A stretch of DNA of 64,000 nucleotides from an uncultured Mollicutes bacterium (GCA_900539595.1 UQCQ01000004.1:57362-121361), one strand, 5' to 3'; positions 26,646 to 34,841 are shown, numbered from the stretch's first letter. Numbers and translations: made by a program. Notes: generated by a model not told the origin, from the letters alone.

Positions 26646-26938
26646 TCAGAGGCCAGCTTCCGAGGGAAATTGCTGCATTAACCCGGAATCAGGCCTTTGA
26701 ATATTCTCAATGCAGCATCAATATTCTACCACTTTGGGCCTTTTCGTAATCAGCAAGCAACACTATTGTTTATCCTTTTCATTTGTTTTATACTTTTATC
26801 CATATTCTTGTTCCTTTCTTTGGCGAATAATAGAACCCGCCAAAGTGGCATTTGAAATTTATGTTATAATAAGCAAACAAGACAAGTGTGTCAAAATGCA
26901 TAATTCAGTTTTGCCAAAAATGCAAAGAGGTTAATTCA

Positions 26939-27454
26939 ATGGAAAAGAAAAAATTTAATCGCGGAACTATGGCTGGTGGTATTGTAAGAATTGTAATCGC
27001 CTTAATTGCTGTGCTAATTGCTATTATTGTAATTAGTTCGGGGGTCAAGTCATACGACCCTGAAGATAAACTTGGAACAATATTTATGTGCCTAATTGGC
27101 GGAATAATGATTATTGCGGCAATAGGTTTCATTGGCAACGGAGCGAAAATGATTATCGACGGTAAAAAGTCACTTGAGGTTGCCCGTAAAGGTCATTCTA
27201 AAAACGGTAGAATAACAGATTTAACCGAAACGGAAGTGACTGAAAATAACAATGGTTGTGTTTCTAATTACACGATATATAACTTAAAGTTTGAATACAC
27301 GGACGATTCTGGTAATTTATGCGAAAGCCAAGAGCAAGTTAGTCAAAAAATTTATGAAAAATTACAACAAATGACGCTTGTTCCTATTCTTGTATACGGT
27401 GAACGTGCAATATTTGATAAAAAAAGATTTGATGACGAAAATAATATGAGATGA
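26939..27454 (+). CDS. Small membrane protein, DUF3592-like
   Basis: 171 residues from the ATG preceded by AAAGAGG. Two hydrophobic helices (about 12-32 and 46-68) are followed by a soluble beta-rich domain with charged residues and EYTDDSGNLCES. The layout is like DUF3592 proteins, whose role is unknown. TATAAT at 26865-26870 (TGt extended) gives a leader of about 60 nt. Codon use is AT-rich like the rest of this island. Confidence 0.6.
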   Translation: MEKKKFNRGTMAGGIVRIVIALIAVLIAIIVISSGVKSYDPEDKLGTIFMCLIGGIMIIAAIGFIGNGAKMIIDGKKSLEVARKGHSKNGRITDLTETEVTENNNGCVSNYTIYNLKFEYTDDSGNLCESQEQVSQKIYEKLQQMTLVPILVYGERAIFDKKRFDDENNMR

Positions 27455-27511
27455 ATTCACGTTTAGATTGGTTAGTGTTGAGTGACTATTATTCGATTTA
27501 CGTTACTAACG

Positions 27512-27550
27512 CTCCGCCATCGTAAATTACACGGAAAAATCCGTGTTTTT
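27512..27550 (+). repeat. Second copy of the tRNA-Ser(GGA) 3' end plus its terminator
   Basis: Aligns with 23708-23746: CTCCGCCATCG is identical, the next 7 nt differ at three places, and CACGGA-aaaa-TCCGTG-TTTTT differs at one, so 35 of 39 positions match. The rest of the tRNA is absent, as expected for the far end of a DNA segment inserted at a tRNA 3' end. Confidence 0.75.
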
Positions 27551-27652
27551 CTTTGAAATTTTTTATATTCGCAAAAAACATAGAATTCTATAATTTTTGC
27601 AATTATCTTAAATGCTTGATATAAACAAAATTGCAAAAAGTATAGATTTTCA

Positions 27653-28130
27653 AAAGTCATCACGAGCATTAGGCGTTGTGGAAAATCTTATTGCCTAAAT
27701 AAGATTTATCGTGATTATTTGATTTCACAAGGCATTATGGATTCTGATATCATCCAAATCGAATTGGATGATATCAATAACGCTTTTATAGAAACCCTTT
27801 GAAATTGACTTCTTATATGAAAGAGAAAGTGAAAGATTCCAATCAATATTACTATGTATTTATTGATGAAATTCAATTAGTGACCAAAATAATTAACCTG
27901 GCATTTACGAATGGAAAAATTATTGTTGCAAAGGAATTGATGATTTCTATTTACAGGTTTCTCATAATATCGACCTAGAAATAACAAAGAAAAGGGAACT
28001 GGCACCTTTTAAGTTAATTGGAGATGCGAATCGAAAATATCTCATCATCAACAAACCTATCTCACCAATGAAACTAGAAGGAGGGATTATTCTAGATGGG
28101 GTTGTTGATTTCATTCTAAATTTACATTAG
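27653..28130 (+). pseudogene. Decayed AAA/DUF4143 ATPase
   Basis: Pieces of the ATPase family appear in order but in different frames. The first is a P-loop segment KVITSIRRCGKSYCLNKIYR followed by a stop. Next comes Walker B YYYVFIDEIQLV in another frame (about 27844-27885). After an internal deletion there is a C-terminal segment with DDFYLQVSHNIDLE through VVDFILNLH and a stop at 28128-28130. Frameshifts and loss of the middle (sensor region and most of DUF4143) show it is not functional. It lies just beyond the tRNA-end copy at 27512. Confidence 0.8.
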
Positions 28131-28352
28131 TTTCTTATTCTACAAAAATATCTCGCTGTATCGAATCCTATTGCAAAAATTAAATGGCTGATTTTGAGTT
28201 TCGGAGAATAAATTTGCACTGAAATCGCTTCTATAGAGAATTTTTAAGAAGCACATGTTTATCGGTAAAAGAGTGATTACTTTTAAGAACGGAAAGAGCT
28301 AACCATTAGTGTTCGTACCGAGAAACCACTGCTCCGCCAAACATTAAAAAAC
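28131..28352. other. AT-rich interval, no intact gene
   Basis: No open frame of note. A short stretch read as ITFKNGK...LTISVRTEKPLL (about 28270-28330) is reminiscent of a DUF4143 C-terminus and may be more decayed ATPase (weak). GCTCCGCCA at 28331-28339 again looks like a tRNA-Ser 3' end, directly before a terminator. Confidence 0.4.
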
Positions 28353-28384
28353 GCTCCCAAGGAATGCTCCAAGGGAGCTTTTAT
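28353..28384 (+). terminator. Hairpin terminator without an intact gene in front
   Basis: GCTCCC/GGGAGC stem with a 14-nt loop followed by TTTTATTTT, 14 nt after the GCTCCGCCA remnant. Confidence 0.7.
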
Positions 28385-28403
28385 TTTGAATGATAATTGG
28401 TTC

Positions 28404-28787
28404 TTATTGGGATAATCTAGGATAATAATTTTGCCAATGGTTAAGTTCAATTATTTCTTTATCGCTGAGTTGAGAATATTTTTCTGAATCTTGGATATAT
28501 TTTTGCTTATTAATGTTCAAGAAACGTTTCTTTATATCGCCATAATACGGATCTAAATTTGTTAAAAATTTCAAAATAAAGTCATAGCCATATTCAGCGT
28601 ATGTACCATATTTTTCAAAACATTTTAAGAAATCGTCAAAGATTGCAGGGTCAGCACTATCATCCCCGGTTAAAAAAGGATCTGCCTCAGAGAGGAAAAG
28701 ACCAAATAAATCATCTTTATCTTTTTCCCACTCTTCATTTAAAGCAAGGTACATTAATTTCAAAACTTGGATTGGTTGATTAATCAT
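28404..28787 (-). CDS. Putative immunity protein for the adjacent toxin domain
   Basis: 127 residues, acidic and helical (KDKDDLFGLFLSEADPFL, many Asp/Glu). The start overlaps the stop of the toxin-tip fragment by 4 nt (ATGA), the standard arrangement of polymorphic toxin/immunity pairs. No named immunity family could be assigned by eye. If the toxin fragment is no longer delivered or expressed, this would be an orphan immunity gene protecting against relatives. Confidence 0.6.
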   Translation of the reverse strand: MINQPIQVLKLMYLALNEEWEKDKDDLFGLFLSEADPFLTGDDSADPAIFDDFLKCFEKYGTYAEYGYDFILKFLTNLDPYYGDIKKRFLNINKQKYIQDSEKYSQLSDKEIIELNHWQNYYPRLSQ

Positions 28788-29017
28788 TGTTTTTCCCCTT
28801 TTTTGTGATATTTAAAATTGTAGTTATTAACACCGCCGTTTTGGATGACTCCGTATCTTTCATAAACCCAGTACTCCTTGCCATTAACAACTTTCGAATA
28901 AATGTTGAAACCTCGCGGATCGGATCTGACAAAATTATTTTTATCATCCGAAATAGTTTCAAGTATTTTTCTATTTTCGGGGGTATCAATCATATGTCCT
29001 GCCCTATTTGCCATCGC
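28784..29017 (-). pseudogene. C-terminal toxin domain of a polymorphic toxin (5'-truncated)
   Basis: About 78 residues begin at NRAGHMIDTPENRK and continue to KVVNGKEYWVYERYGVIQNGGVN. The pattern R-GH-x-DTP-xNR...D-x-x-G...W-x-x-x-R-x-G-x-I-x-NGG-x-N recurs at the C-termini of Rhs, CdiA and LXG-type toxins and is thought to be an RNase-like tip (BECR-type fold; established pattern, function inferred). The delivery part is missing: upstream of about 29017 the DNA belongs to an ATPase fragment on the other strand. An ATG at 29056 could still start a 90-residue protein. Confidence 0.65.
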
Positions 29018-29636
29018 TAATCGCAGGACCAGTCTCGGCGATATTGCCTTGTTCATTCAAGAAGAAACGGGAAAGGTTTCCAAATATATGAATACCCTCC
29101 TCGAATCGAAGGTCGTGGCCAAGAAAACAACGTTCAACGGAAACAAGAAAAACAATTACTATGTCATCGCTGATCCTTTGCTGCGATTTTGGTATAAGGT
29201 GGTCTACCCCAATCAAAGCCGAATCGTCACCAATCCCGATATGGTTTTTGAAGAAATCCAGCCCGATTTACATCAAGCGGTGCAACTTGGCTTTGAAGAG
29301 GTGTGTTTGCTCTATCTCAATAAGTTAAATCGGCTAGGTAAACTAGGCGTCGTTTATCCAGAAATACAAACATTCAAGGCGGATAAAACAAAATTAGGCC
29401 GCTCCGTAGAAATCGACGGGCTATCCGAAATCAAGGGGCATCTGCTGGTAGTAGAATGCAAATACAGGAAATCGAAATTCACGTTAGAGATGCTAAACCA
29501 TCTGCAGGAAAGCGATTCCATTTTTAACTCGGAATTAATCCGCGACTACTACTTATTTTCCAAAGCGGGATTTTCCAAAGATATCCAAGAAAAGGAGAAT
29601 ATCCATCTCATCGATTTAAAAACGATGCTGTCTTAA
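28990..29636 (+). pseudogene. 3' part of a DUF234-type ATPase
   Basis: Carries the winged-helix region (LGDIALFIQEETGKVSKYMNTLLES) and the nuclease-like C-terminal DUF234 half with VEIDGLSEIKGHLLVVECKYRKSKF. The N-terminal ATPase domain (P-loop, Walker B) is absent, and the frame runs back into toxin DNA on the other strand. The equivalent full-length gene in this window is at 31001-32383. Expression of the remnant is doubtful. Confidence 0.75.
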
Positions 29637-29680
29637 GCAAAACAAAGCATTTAAATTATATACTCGAAAGTTAGTAACTT

Positions 29681-30361
29681 TTGGGTATACAAACTTACTT
29701 ATCTTTTTTTATCACGCCGATGGGCTTTTTGGAGGCGATCGACGACGTTACCAAAAATGCGGGAATGGTGGAATTCATTCAGGCATACCAAGGCTTTTTA
29801 ATCGACCATTATGATGTGCGCCTTCTCATGAGCGGTTTAGCCAAAAATGTATCGAAATTAGAATCCGACCGCTCGTTAACATTCTTATTTAGAGCTCCAA
29901 AAATTCAATTGCCGCCCCTTTTTTTAAAGGCCATTGCCCTTTCCTATCAGGAAACTTTCCATGTAAAGGAAGACGAAAGTATCAAACTAGCCAAAGCAAC
30001 AAAAGGTTATGCTATGGCCTATCAAATTCTTGGCGATATTTTATTCCGGACCAAAAAGGTATCTTTAACCCAAAAAGTGCTCCAAGAATATGATTTCAAT
30101 CTAGGCCAATGGAGTTATGAAATCATTTGGTCTGAATTAACGGAAAAGGAAAAAGAAATTCTTTCCTTAATTGCCGACGGAATCTGCACGAACAAGGATT
30201 TGCAGGACCATCTAAATGTCAATAAGGGATGCCTATCCATATACAAGAAAAAACTGTCCCAAGAAGGTCTTTTAAATACTTCTATTCGTGGAAAATCCGA
30301 ATTAGCTCTCCCAAGATTTGACCAATTCATCCAAATGAAGAAAGAACGGGAAGACGAATAA
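29681..30361 (+). pseudogene. 3' part of an AAA ATPase with C-terminal winged helix
   Basis: About 214 residues from ATG 29720. MGFLEAIDDVTKNAGMVEFI looks like Walker B and what follows. Then SDRSLTFLFRAPKIQLPPL and GYAMAYQILGD, and a helix-turn-helix tail (LTEKEKEILSLIADGICTNKDLQDHL). No P-loop precedes it, so the N-terminal third is lost. It starts 45 nt after the DUF234 remnant: two decayed ATPases lie head to tail. Confidence 0.65.
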
Positions 30362-30414
30362 ATCGGTACGACGTAATTAAATAGATGTCGTTATTTCATC
30401 TCGCTTTTTGCGGT

Positions 30415-30675
30415 TCATACCCTCGGTTCATCGCCTTTCACATTACAGTCCATTTCGTGAATGTTCTTTTGGAGGAGAGTCTGATTTTTTGCGTTGTAAA
30501 AAGGGTTGTAGCCGATATCAAACGGAATTTTGTTGTCACGTAACGTCGCTTTAATGAACATGTTAATAGCCGTGGAAGCGTTCATTCCAACAGATTTGCA
30601 AAATTCGTCAAATGCTTTTTTATCCGAGTCGTCGATTCTTGCGGTGATAATGGCAGACATCATTAATTCCTCCAA
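30415..30675 (-). CDS. RelB/DinJ-type antitoxin without a toxin partner
   Basis: 86 residues; MSAIITARIDDSDKKAFDEFCKSVGMNASTAINMFI is a typical ribbon-helix-helix DinJ/RelB N-terminus. The two methionines upstream (MEELMM) make the exact start uncertain. Toxins of this class normally follow within a few bases; here the next 50 nt lead only to the 3' end of an ATPase remnant on the other strand. Either the toxin was deleted or this antitoxin acts on a distant partner. Confidence 0.8.
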   Translation of the reverse strand: MEELMMSAIITARIDDSDKKAFDEFCKSVGMNASTAINMFIKATLRDNKIPFDIGYNPFYNAKNQTLLQKNIHEMDCNVKGDEPRV

Positions 30676-30761
30676 ATAAATTGGAGCAATTGTCTTTCAC
30701 TATGGAAGTCTTGTATTACAAACAAGGGACAATAGTTATCTCCAATATGAAATATTGATTA

Positions 30762-30789
30762 TTGCATCACGATGGATATCACCTATAGT
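30762..30789 (+). promoter_or_regulatory. Promoter of the free-standing RNA
   Basis: TTGCAT (30762-30767), 16-nt spacer, TATAGT (30784-30789). Confidence 0.55.
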
Positions 30790-30795
30790 TCATAA

Positions 30796-30987
30796 TCATT
30801 GTCATCAACTCGTTTGGTTGCTGCCCCCGTTACGTTGCTCAGCAAGAAATACCCAAAGGCCTGGTTGCCTACAATTCCCAAGACCTGCGCTTATAGGTGG
30901 GCCATTATCACGGGGTTGCTACTTTGATAAGCCACCAGCGTCCTTCCATCATGAAAAGCCAAGGGCATAATCCGTCCTTGGCTTTTT
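30796..30987 (+). ncRNA. Structured non-coding RNA, about 192 nt (6S RNA is one candidate)
   Basis: Bounded by its own promoter and an 8-bp terminator hairpin (AGCCAAGG 30957-30964 / CCTTGGCT 30976-30983, then TTTTT). No reading frame. Long-range pairing CCCCGT (30825-30830) with ACGGGG (30910-30915) encloses an inner hairpin: CCC 30877-30879 with GGG 30899-30901 and ACCT 30883-30886 with AGGT 30895-30898. TACAAT (30870-30875) lies in the unpaired part, like the promoter mimic of 6S RNA. Length and architecture fit 6S, but I could not match it to a known family with certainty. Accounts for the 325-nt gap 30676-31000. Confidence 0.5.
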
Positions 30988-31000
30988 GCTCAGCTTGTCT

Positions 31001-32383
31001 TTATTCCAAATAAAGGTTGTCGAGAGGGATGAAGGAAACATCGTTTCTAGACAAGGCTGGGAAGGAAGACTTAGAAAAGAAGACATATCGATAACAGGAT
31101 AAGCCCGTAAGGCAAACCTGCTCGATTTCTTTTTCTATCATATCTTCGGTAAGAGGGCTGTTTCTAAATTTTGCTTCGTAGAAAACGTACCCATTTGGAT
31201 CTTCTGTCACGACATCAAATTCCCCATTTCGATGTCTTTTAGGGTCGTCGTAATAATATTTGCCGATTTTTTCAAACATCGGTTCGATATGCCCTTTTCG
31301 ATTCTCGCGGATCAAATATTGTTTGCAAATGGCTTCGAATTGATGAGGGACATATTGCTGTTCAAAGTCCTTTTCGACGTATCGTTCATAGAATACAAGG
31401 GGATCCATGACGTTTCTTTGAGAGGCATACTTAAAAATATAACGATAATAGAAAAGGGATAAATTATCGGAAATAAAATACCCGATTTTCTTTTTATTCT
31501 CGCCATCGTTAATGGGTCCAACCTTGCTCACCACGCCCATCTTGATCAATTTGTCTAAGACGTCGACAAGGGTAGGACCACTGGAAACGTGGGACTGTGA
31601 TAAAATATCTGAAAATTTCGAATATCCGTGCGCTAATGCCTCAAAAGTCTCATTCGCATTACCAATTTTCCCCATTTCAGCATTGAGATACATCTCCACT
31701 TCGTTTTCGAGCCTCGCTCCTGGAGCAGCAATTAAATCCAAGATATTTTCTTTCACGCTTTTAGCATCGTCGATTAAGCGATTGTAATAAGGAATTCCGC
31801 CAAAAACCGAATAGATCTTTACTTTATCAGAAGGGGAGAAACGAGGATAAAACAAACTAGATTCGTAATAATCCATGGGAGCGAGATTCATCGATAAATC
31901 CACACGGCCATAAAGGGGATTGGAATGTTCCGTTAACGAACGCATGGTCTCTACGTAAGAGCCAAGCAAAACAAGAGAGAGGTTCGCTTCTTCTTTATAG
32001 CCGTCAATTAAGGATTGAAGGATACTGTCCATTCCGGGAATGGATTCGCGCAAATAAGGATATTCATCCAAAACCAAAATAATTTTTTCCTTTTTAGAAG
32101 TCTCAAAGAAAAATTTTAAAACGGACTCTATGTCCTCAAAGCCCAATTTAGGAAACCCAAGCGCCGTAGAAACAATTTCCGTCAAACCGTTTACGTTATT
32201 TTTTTCCGCGACTTGTTTGCATTCGTAATAGATTTTCGTCCCAGGGACTTCATTCAAGGCTTGTTTAATCAATTCGCTTTTGCCAACCCGGCGGCGACCA
32301 TAAATCAAGGAAAAGTTCGTTCCGTTTGACGAAATAACACGTTCGATTTTCTTTAATTCCTGTTCTCGTCCAATGAATTTCAT
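31001..32383 (-). CDS. ATP-binding protein with C-terminal DUF234
   Basis: 460 residues from MKFIGREQELKKIERV, preceded by GGAGGAAACC; a 20-codon longer frame is rejected. P-loop YGRRRVGKSELI (about 29-40), Walker B IILVLDEYPYL, a sensor region LLGSYVETM, a winged-helix part, and a C-terminal nuclease-like DUF234 domain (GEFDVVTEDPNGYVFYEAKFR). The family is common in accessory DNA and has no settled function. A 9-bp inverted repeat lies between its -10 box and the start codon. The gene ends against the ncRNA terminator. Confidence 0.88.
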   Translation of the reverse strand: MKFIGREQELKKIERVISSNGTNFSLIYGRRRVGKSELIKQALNEVPGTKIYYECKQVAEKNNVNGLTEIVSTALGFPKLGFEDIESVLKFFFETSKKEKIILVLDEYPYLRESIPGMDSILQSLIDGYKEEANLSLVLLGSYVETMRSLTEHSNPLYGRVDLSMNLAPMDYYESSLFYPRFSPSDKVKIYSVFGGIPYYNRLIDDAKSVKENILDLIAAPGARLENEVEMYLNAEMGKIGNANETFEALAHGYSKFSDILSQSHVSSGPTLVDVLDKLIKMGVVSKVGPINDGENKKKIGYFISDNLSLFYYRYIFKYASQRNVMDPLVFYERYVEKDFEQQYVPHQFEAICKQYLIRENRKGHIEPMFEKIGKYYYDDPKRHRNGEFDVVTEDPNGYVFYEAKFRNSPLTEDMIEKEIEQVCLTGLSCYRYVFFSKSSFPALSRNDVSFIPLDNLYLE

Positions 32384-32422
32384 TTTATTCGGTTTCCTCC
32401 GACTCGGTTTTTTCCGAATAAA
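32384..32422 (-). promoter_or_regulatory. Inverted repeat around the start region of the DUF234 ATPase
   Basis: TTTATTCGG (32384-32392) and CCGAATAAA (32414-32422) form a perfect 9-bp inverted repeat with 21 nt between. One arm touches the ATG, the other the TATATT -10 box (AATATA on plus, 32423-32428), and the GGAGG ribosome site lies between them. Confidence 0.55.
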
Positions 32423-32588
32423 AATATAGCATAGTTTCAGCATCCTTAAAATAGCAAAAAACGTCCGTTCCCATCCCCTTTAAAAATGAACAACAAATTC
32501 AGCATGAATAGAAAAATGACGAAGAAACGATTGAAAGTCCTATGTTTTAGACCATATGTATACCGTCAAAAGCCTTTGAGACAAAAGT

Positions 32589-32656
32589 ACGTATTTTGTA
32601 CAACTTTAAATTTTCTTATTCTATTCCTCGTAGAAACGGCTACAATCAAAATACGT
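32589..32656 (+). promoter_or_regulatory. Inverted repeat spanning the promoter of the 32681 gene
   Basis: ACGTATTTTG (32589-32598) and CAAAATACGT (32647-32656) are perfect 10-bp inverted copies, 48 nt apart. The second copy abuts the probable -10 TACAAT (32641-32646). Confidence 0.5.
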
Positions 32657-32680
32657 TTTTCATGAAAGGAAATTTCAATC

Positions 32681-33274
32681 ATGGCAAAGAAAAACTCTAA
32701 GTCTACCAAGAAACTAACGGGCATTGGCGCGTTCTTGACGTTAGTTCTATCCCTCGCAGCCCTCTGCCTCGGACTCTTCCTAACGAACGTCAACCAAACC
32801 ACTTGGGCCGCCAATAACGCGGTCGGCACCAGCGGAATCATGGGAGCAATCCTTGGATTCGGATTCTCCAAAACCGTTCCTTCTGGCGGCGATGTCCCAG
32901 AATGGGCGACTTTCCCCGGCGTGAAGCCTTCTACTGTCGATGGTAACATGGTTTATACCGCTCCTTCGCACACGGGCGTGATGATTCTTTTCATCCTCAT
33001 GGCGGCCGCCCTCATCCTCACGATCCTTGCTCTTCTTTTTAAAAAGGGCAAATTTGGCGCGCTTCTTCTCGTCCTCGCCGGACTTTGCCTCATCGCTTCT
33101 GGCATCATGGCCTTCTTCCCCATGCAGATGTGCGGTTTTGAATCCAAGCTTACCAGCAGCTTTAAAACCGGTGTCGAATACACGCTTGGCATTGGCTCGA
33201 TCCTCGGCGGATGCTTCGGCTGCGTTGGCGGAGTTCTTGGAACTGGCGTTGGCGCCGTTGCCCTCCTTAAATAA
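32681..33274 (+). CDS. Four-helix membrane protein of unknown function
   Basis: 197 residues. A Lys-rich cytoplasmic N-terminus (AKKNSKSTKK), then hydrophobic helices at about 13-35, 107-126, 131-150 and 165-195, with a Gly/Ser-rich outside loop between the first two. The Gly-rich last helix (GSILGGCFGCVGGVLGTGVG) is notable. No family recognised. Ribosome site GAAAGG. Monocistronic between a palindrome-flanked promoter and a strong terminator. Confidence 0.65.
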   Translation: MAKKNSKSTKKLTGIGAFLTLVLSLAALCLGLFLTNVNQTTWAANNAVGTSGIMGAILGFGFSKTVPSGGDVPEWATFPGVKPSTVDGNMVYTAPSHTGVMILFILMAAALILTILALLFKKGKFGALLLVLAGLCLIASGIMAFFPMQMCGFESKLTSSFKTGVEYTLGIGSILGGCFGCVGGVLGTGVGAVALLK

Positions 33275-33296
33275 GGATTTCGATTCTCCTTTCAAA

Positions 33297-33319
33297 AGTC
33301 ACCTTCGGGTGGCTTTTTT
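33297..33319 (+). terminator. Terminator of the 32681 gene
   Basis: AGTCACC/GGTGGCT stem, TTCG tetraloop, six T. Confidence 0.9.
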
Positions 33320-33323
33320 CTAT

Positions 33324-33348
33324 CAAAAAAAGCTGCCAAGAAGGCAGC
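33324..33348 (-). terminator. Terminator of mgsA
   Basis: On the minus strand GCTGCC/GGCAGC pairs around a short loop, followed by seven T. Confidence 0.9.
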
Positions 33349-33365
33349 AAATGGTTGTTGGTTTA

Positions 33366-33725
33366 TTAGGCCCCAAGAATCAAATCGGCGGTCGCGCGAT
33401 TGGTCGCGAAGGGGATATCGTAAACCGCGGCGATGCGCATCAAGGCTTTGACGTCCGGATCATGCGGCTGGGAGCAAAGCGGATCCCAAAAGAAGACGAC
33501 GATATCAATTTTGCGGGTCGCGATTTCCGCGCCAATTTCTAGGTCTCCTCCATAAGGGCCGCCAAGGAAGGCTTCGACTTTTAAGCCCGTGGCTTGTTCG
33601 ACGAGTTCGGCGGTTCTTCCCGTTCCGCAAAGGGTATAATTTTTCAACGATTCCACGTTCTTCATCGCCCAGGCCACAATGTCAGCCTTTTTATTATCAT
33701 GGGCAATCAATGCTAATTTCTTCAT
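33366..33725 (-). CDS. mgsA: Methylglyoxal synthase
   Basis: Converts dihydroxyacetone phosphate to methylglyoxal and phosphate, a bypass of lower glycolysis under phosphate limitation. 119 residues, a short but complete MGS domain: IAHDNKK, GTGRTAELVEQATGL, the catalytic-aspartate block GGPYGGDLEIGAEIA and FFWDPLCSQPHDPDVKALMRIA. Ribosome site AAAGGAAAG lies about 8 nt upstream. Monocistronic. Confidence 0.95.
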   Translation of the reverse strand: MKKLALIAHDNKKADIVAWAMKNVESLKNYTLCGTGRTAELVEQATGLKVEAFLGGPYGGDLEIGAEIATRKIDIVVFFWDPLCSQPHDPDVKALMRIAAVYDIPFATNRATADLILGA

Positions 33726-33805
33726 GTGTTCTTTCCTTTCACTTCATTGTAAACCAAATAAAAAAGGGCTCGTAGCCTTTTTGCTGCTAAAGCCCTTTCT
33801 TTGGA

Positions 33806-34717
33806 TTATTCTGCTTTTTTCTTATGGAATTTATTCCTGATGCGGGTTAATAACGCTTCATGCTTTTCTTTCGTTTTCGCCGAATTCAAGAAGGCAAACC
33901 CAATGGAATTGGGCCCCGAATGGCAAGCATTCGTGGAATTGGTCTTCGTCACGTAGACTTTTTCAAATCCGGCGTCTTTCAAGGCTTGGACCGCATCATC
34001 AACCATCCTGTCTTTTTCGCTGGTATAACCCACCAAAACGACGGATTTATCGATTTCGGGGAAGCAAGCAAGCGTTTCATCCACGTATTTCTTTCCAAGT
34101 TTTTTCATCGGCCCACGGAATTTCTTGAGGACCTGCAAAGTGCCATCTTTGCAGATGAGAACCGGGTGGATCTTTAATAGATTTGCTCCGAAGCTCAAGA
34201 GTTTCGAACATCTTCCTCCGCGAGCCATGAATGACAAATCGTCAATGAGTAATTGAGCAACAACGTGCTGGCGGTATTCATCTAACGCCGCTTTAATCAC
34301 TTGCGGATCGCTTTCTCCAGCATCTGCCATTTCTTTGGCTTTGAATGCAAGCAAGGCAATGCCAAGGGAAAAGGATTCGGAATCATAGACGGTGACTCCG
34401 CCTACTTCTTGTGCAGCAATGGAAGCATTTTGGACGCCAGAGCTTAATTTAGAAGAAATCGAAACATAGAATAATTGATCGGCGTCTTCTTTTTGTTTTT
34501 GGAAGAATTCGACGGCTTCTCCAACGTTAACCGCACTGGTTTGAGCAATTTGCTTATGGGTATCGTTATACGCGTAAAGCTCTTCATTCTCGAAGGTCGT
34601 ATCTTTTTTGCTGGTTTCCCCGAATTGAATAGAAAAAGGGACGCAGGGGATGCCAAGTTCTTTTTGAGCAGCAGGCGACAAATCCATGGATGTATCGCCA
34701 ACGATTTTGATTTTCAT
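33806..34717 (-). CDS. DegV-family fatty-acid-binding protein
   Basis: 303 residues from MKIKIVGDTSMDL, preceded by a strong AGGAGG; a 61-codon longer frame is rejected. DegV/FakB proteins hold a fatty acid and present it to the kinase FakA. Visible family marks are DTSMDLSP at the start, the SSKLSSGVQNA lipid-binding serine region and LLIDDLSFMARGGR. FakA is not in the window. Confidence 0.92.
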   Translation of the reverse strand: MKIKIVGDTSMDLSPAAQKELGIPCVPFSIQFGETSKKDTTFENEELYAYNDTHKQIAQTSAVNVGEAVEFFQKQKEDADQLFYVSISSKLSSGVQNASIAAQEVGGVTVYDSESFSLGIALLAFKAKEMADAGESDPQVIKAALDEYRQHVVAQLLIDDLSFMARGGRCSKLLSFGANLLKIHPVLICKDGTLQVLKKFRGPMKKLGKKYVDETLACFPEIDKSVVLVGYTSEKDRMVDDAVQALKDAGFEKVYVTKTNSTNACHSGPNSIGFAFLNSAKTKEKHEALLTRIRNKFHKKKAE

Positions 34718-34814
34718 AACCAAACCTCCTAGTATGCCATACGAGATGGCGCCCCCTATTAAACTCCTTTCTATGGGAAATGCAAACTTTATGCGTATAC
34801 ACGAAATAATAAGG

Positions 34815-34841
34815 AACAAAAAGCGGCGGATAAACCGCCGC
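34815..34841 (-). terminator. Terminator of the HAD / 35290 / 34863 operon
   Basis: Perfect GCGGCGG/CCGCCGC stem with a 5-nt loop, followed by TTTTTGTT on the minus strand. Confidence 0.92.

Noticed and set aside
28300..28345. A third tRNA-Ser gene
   Set aside because: Only GCTCCGCCA matches; no T-arm, anticodon arm or acceptor 5' strand precedes it.
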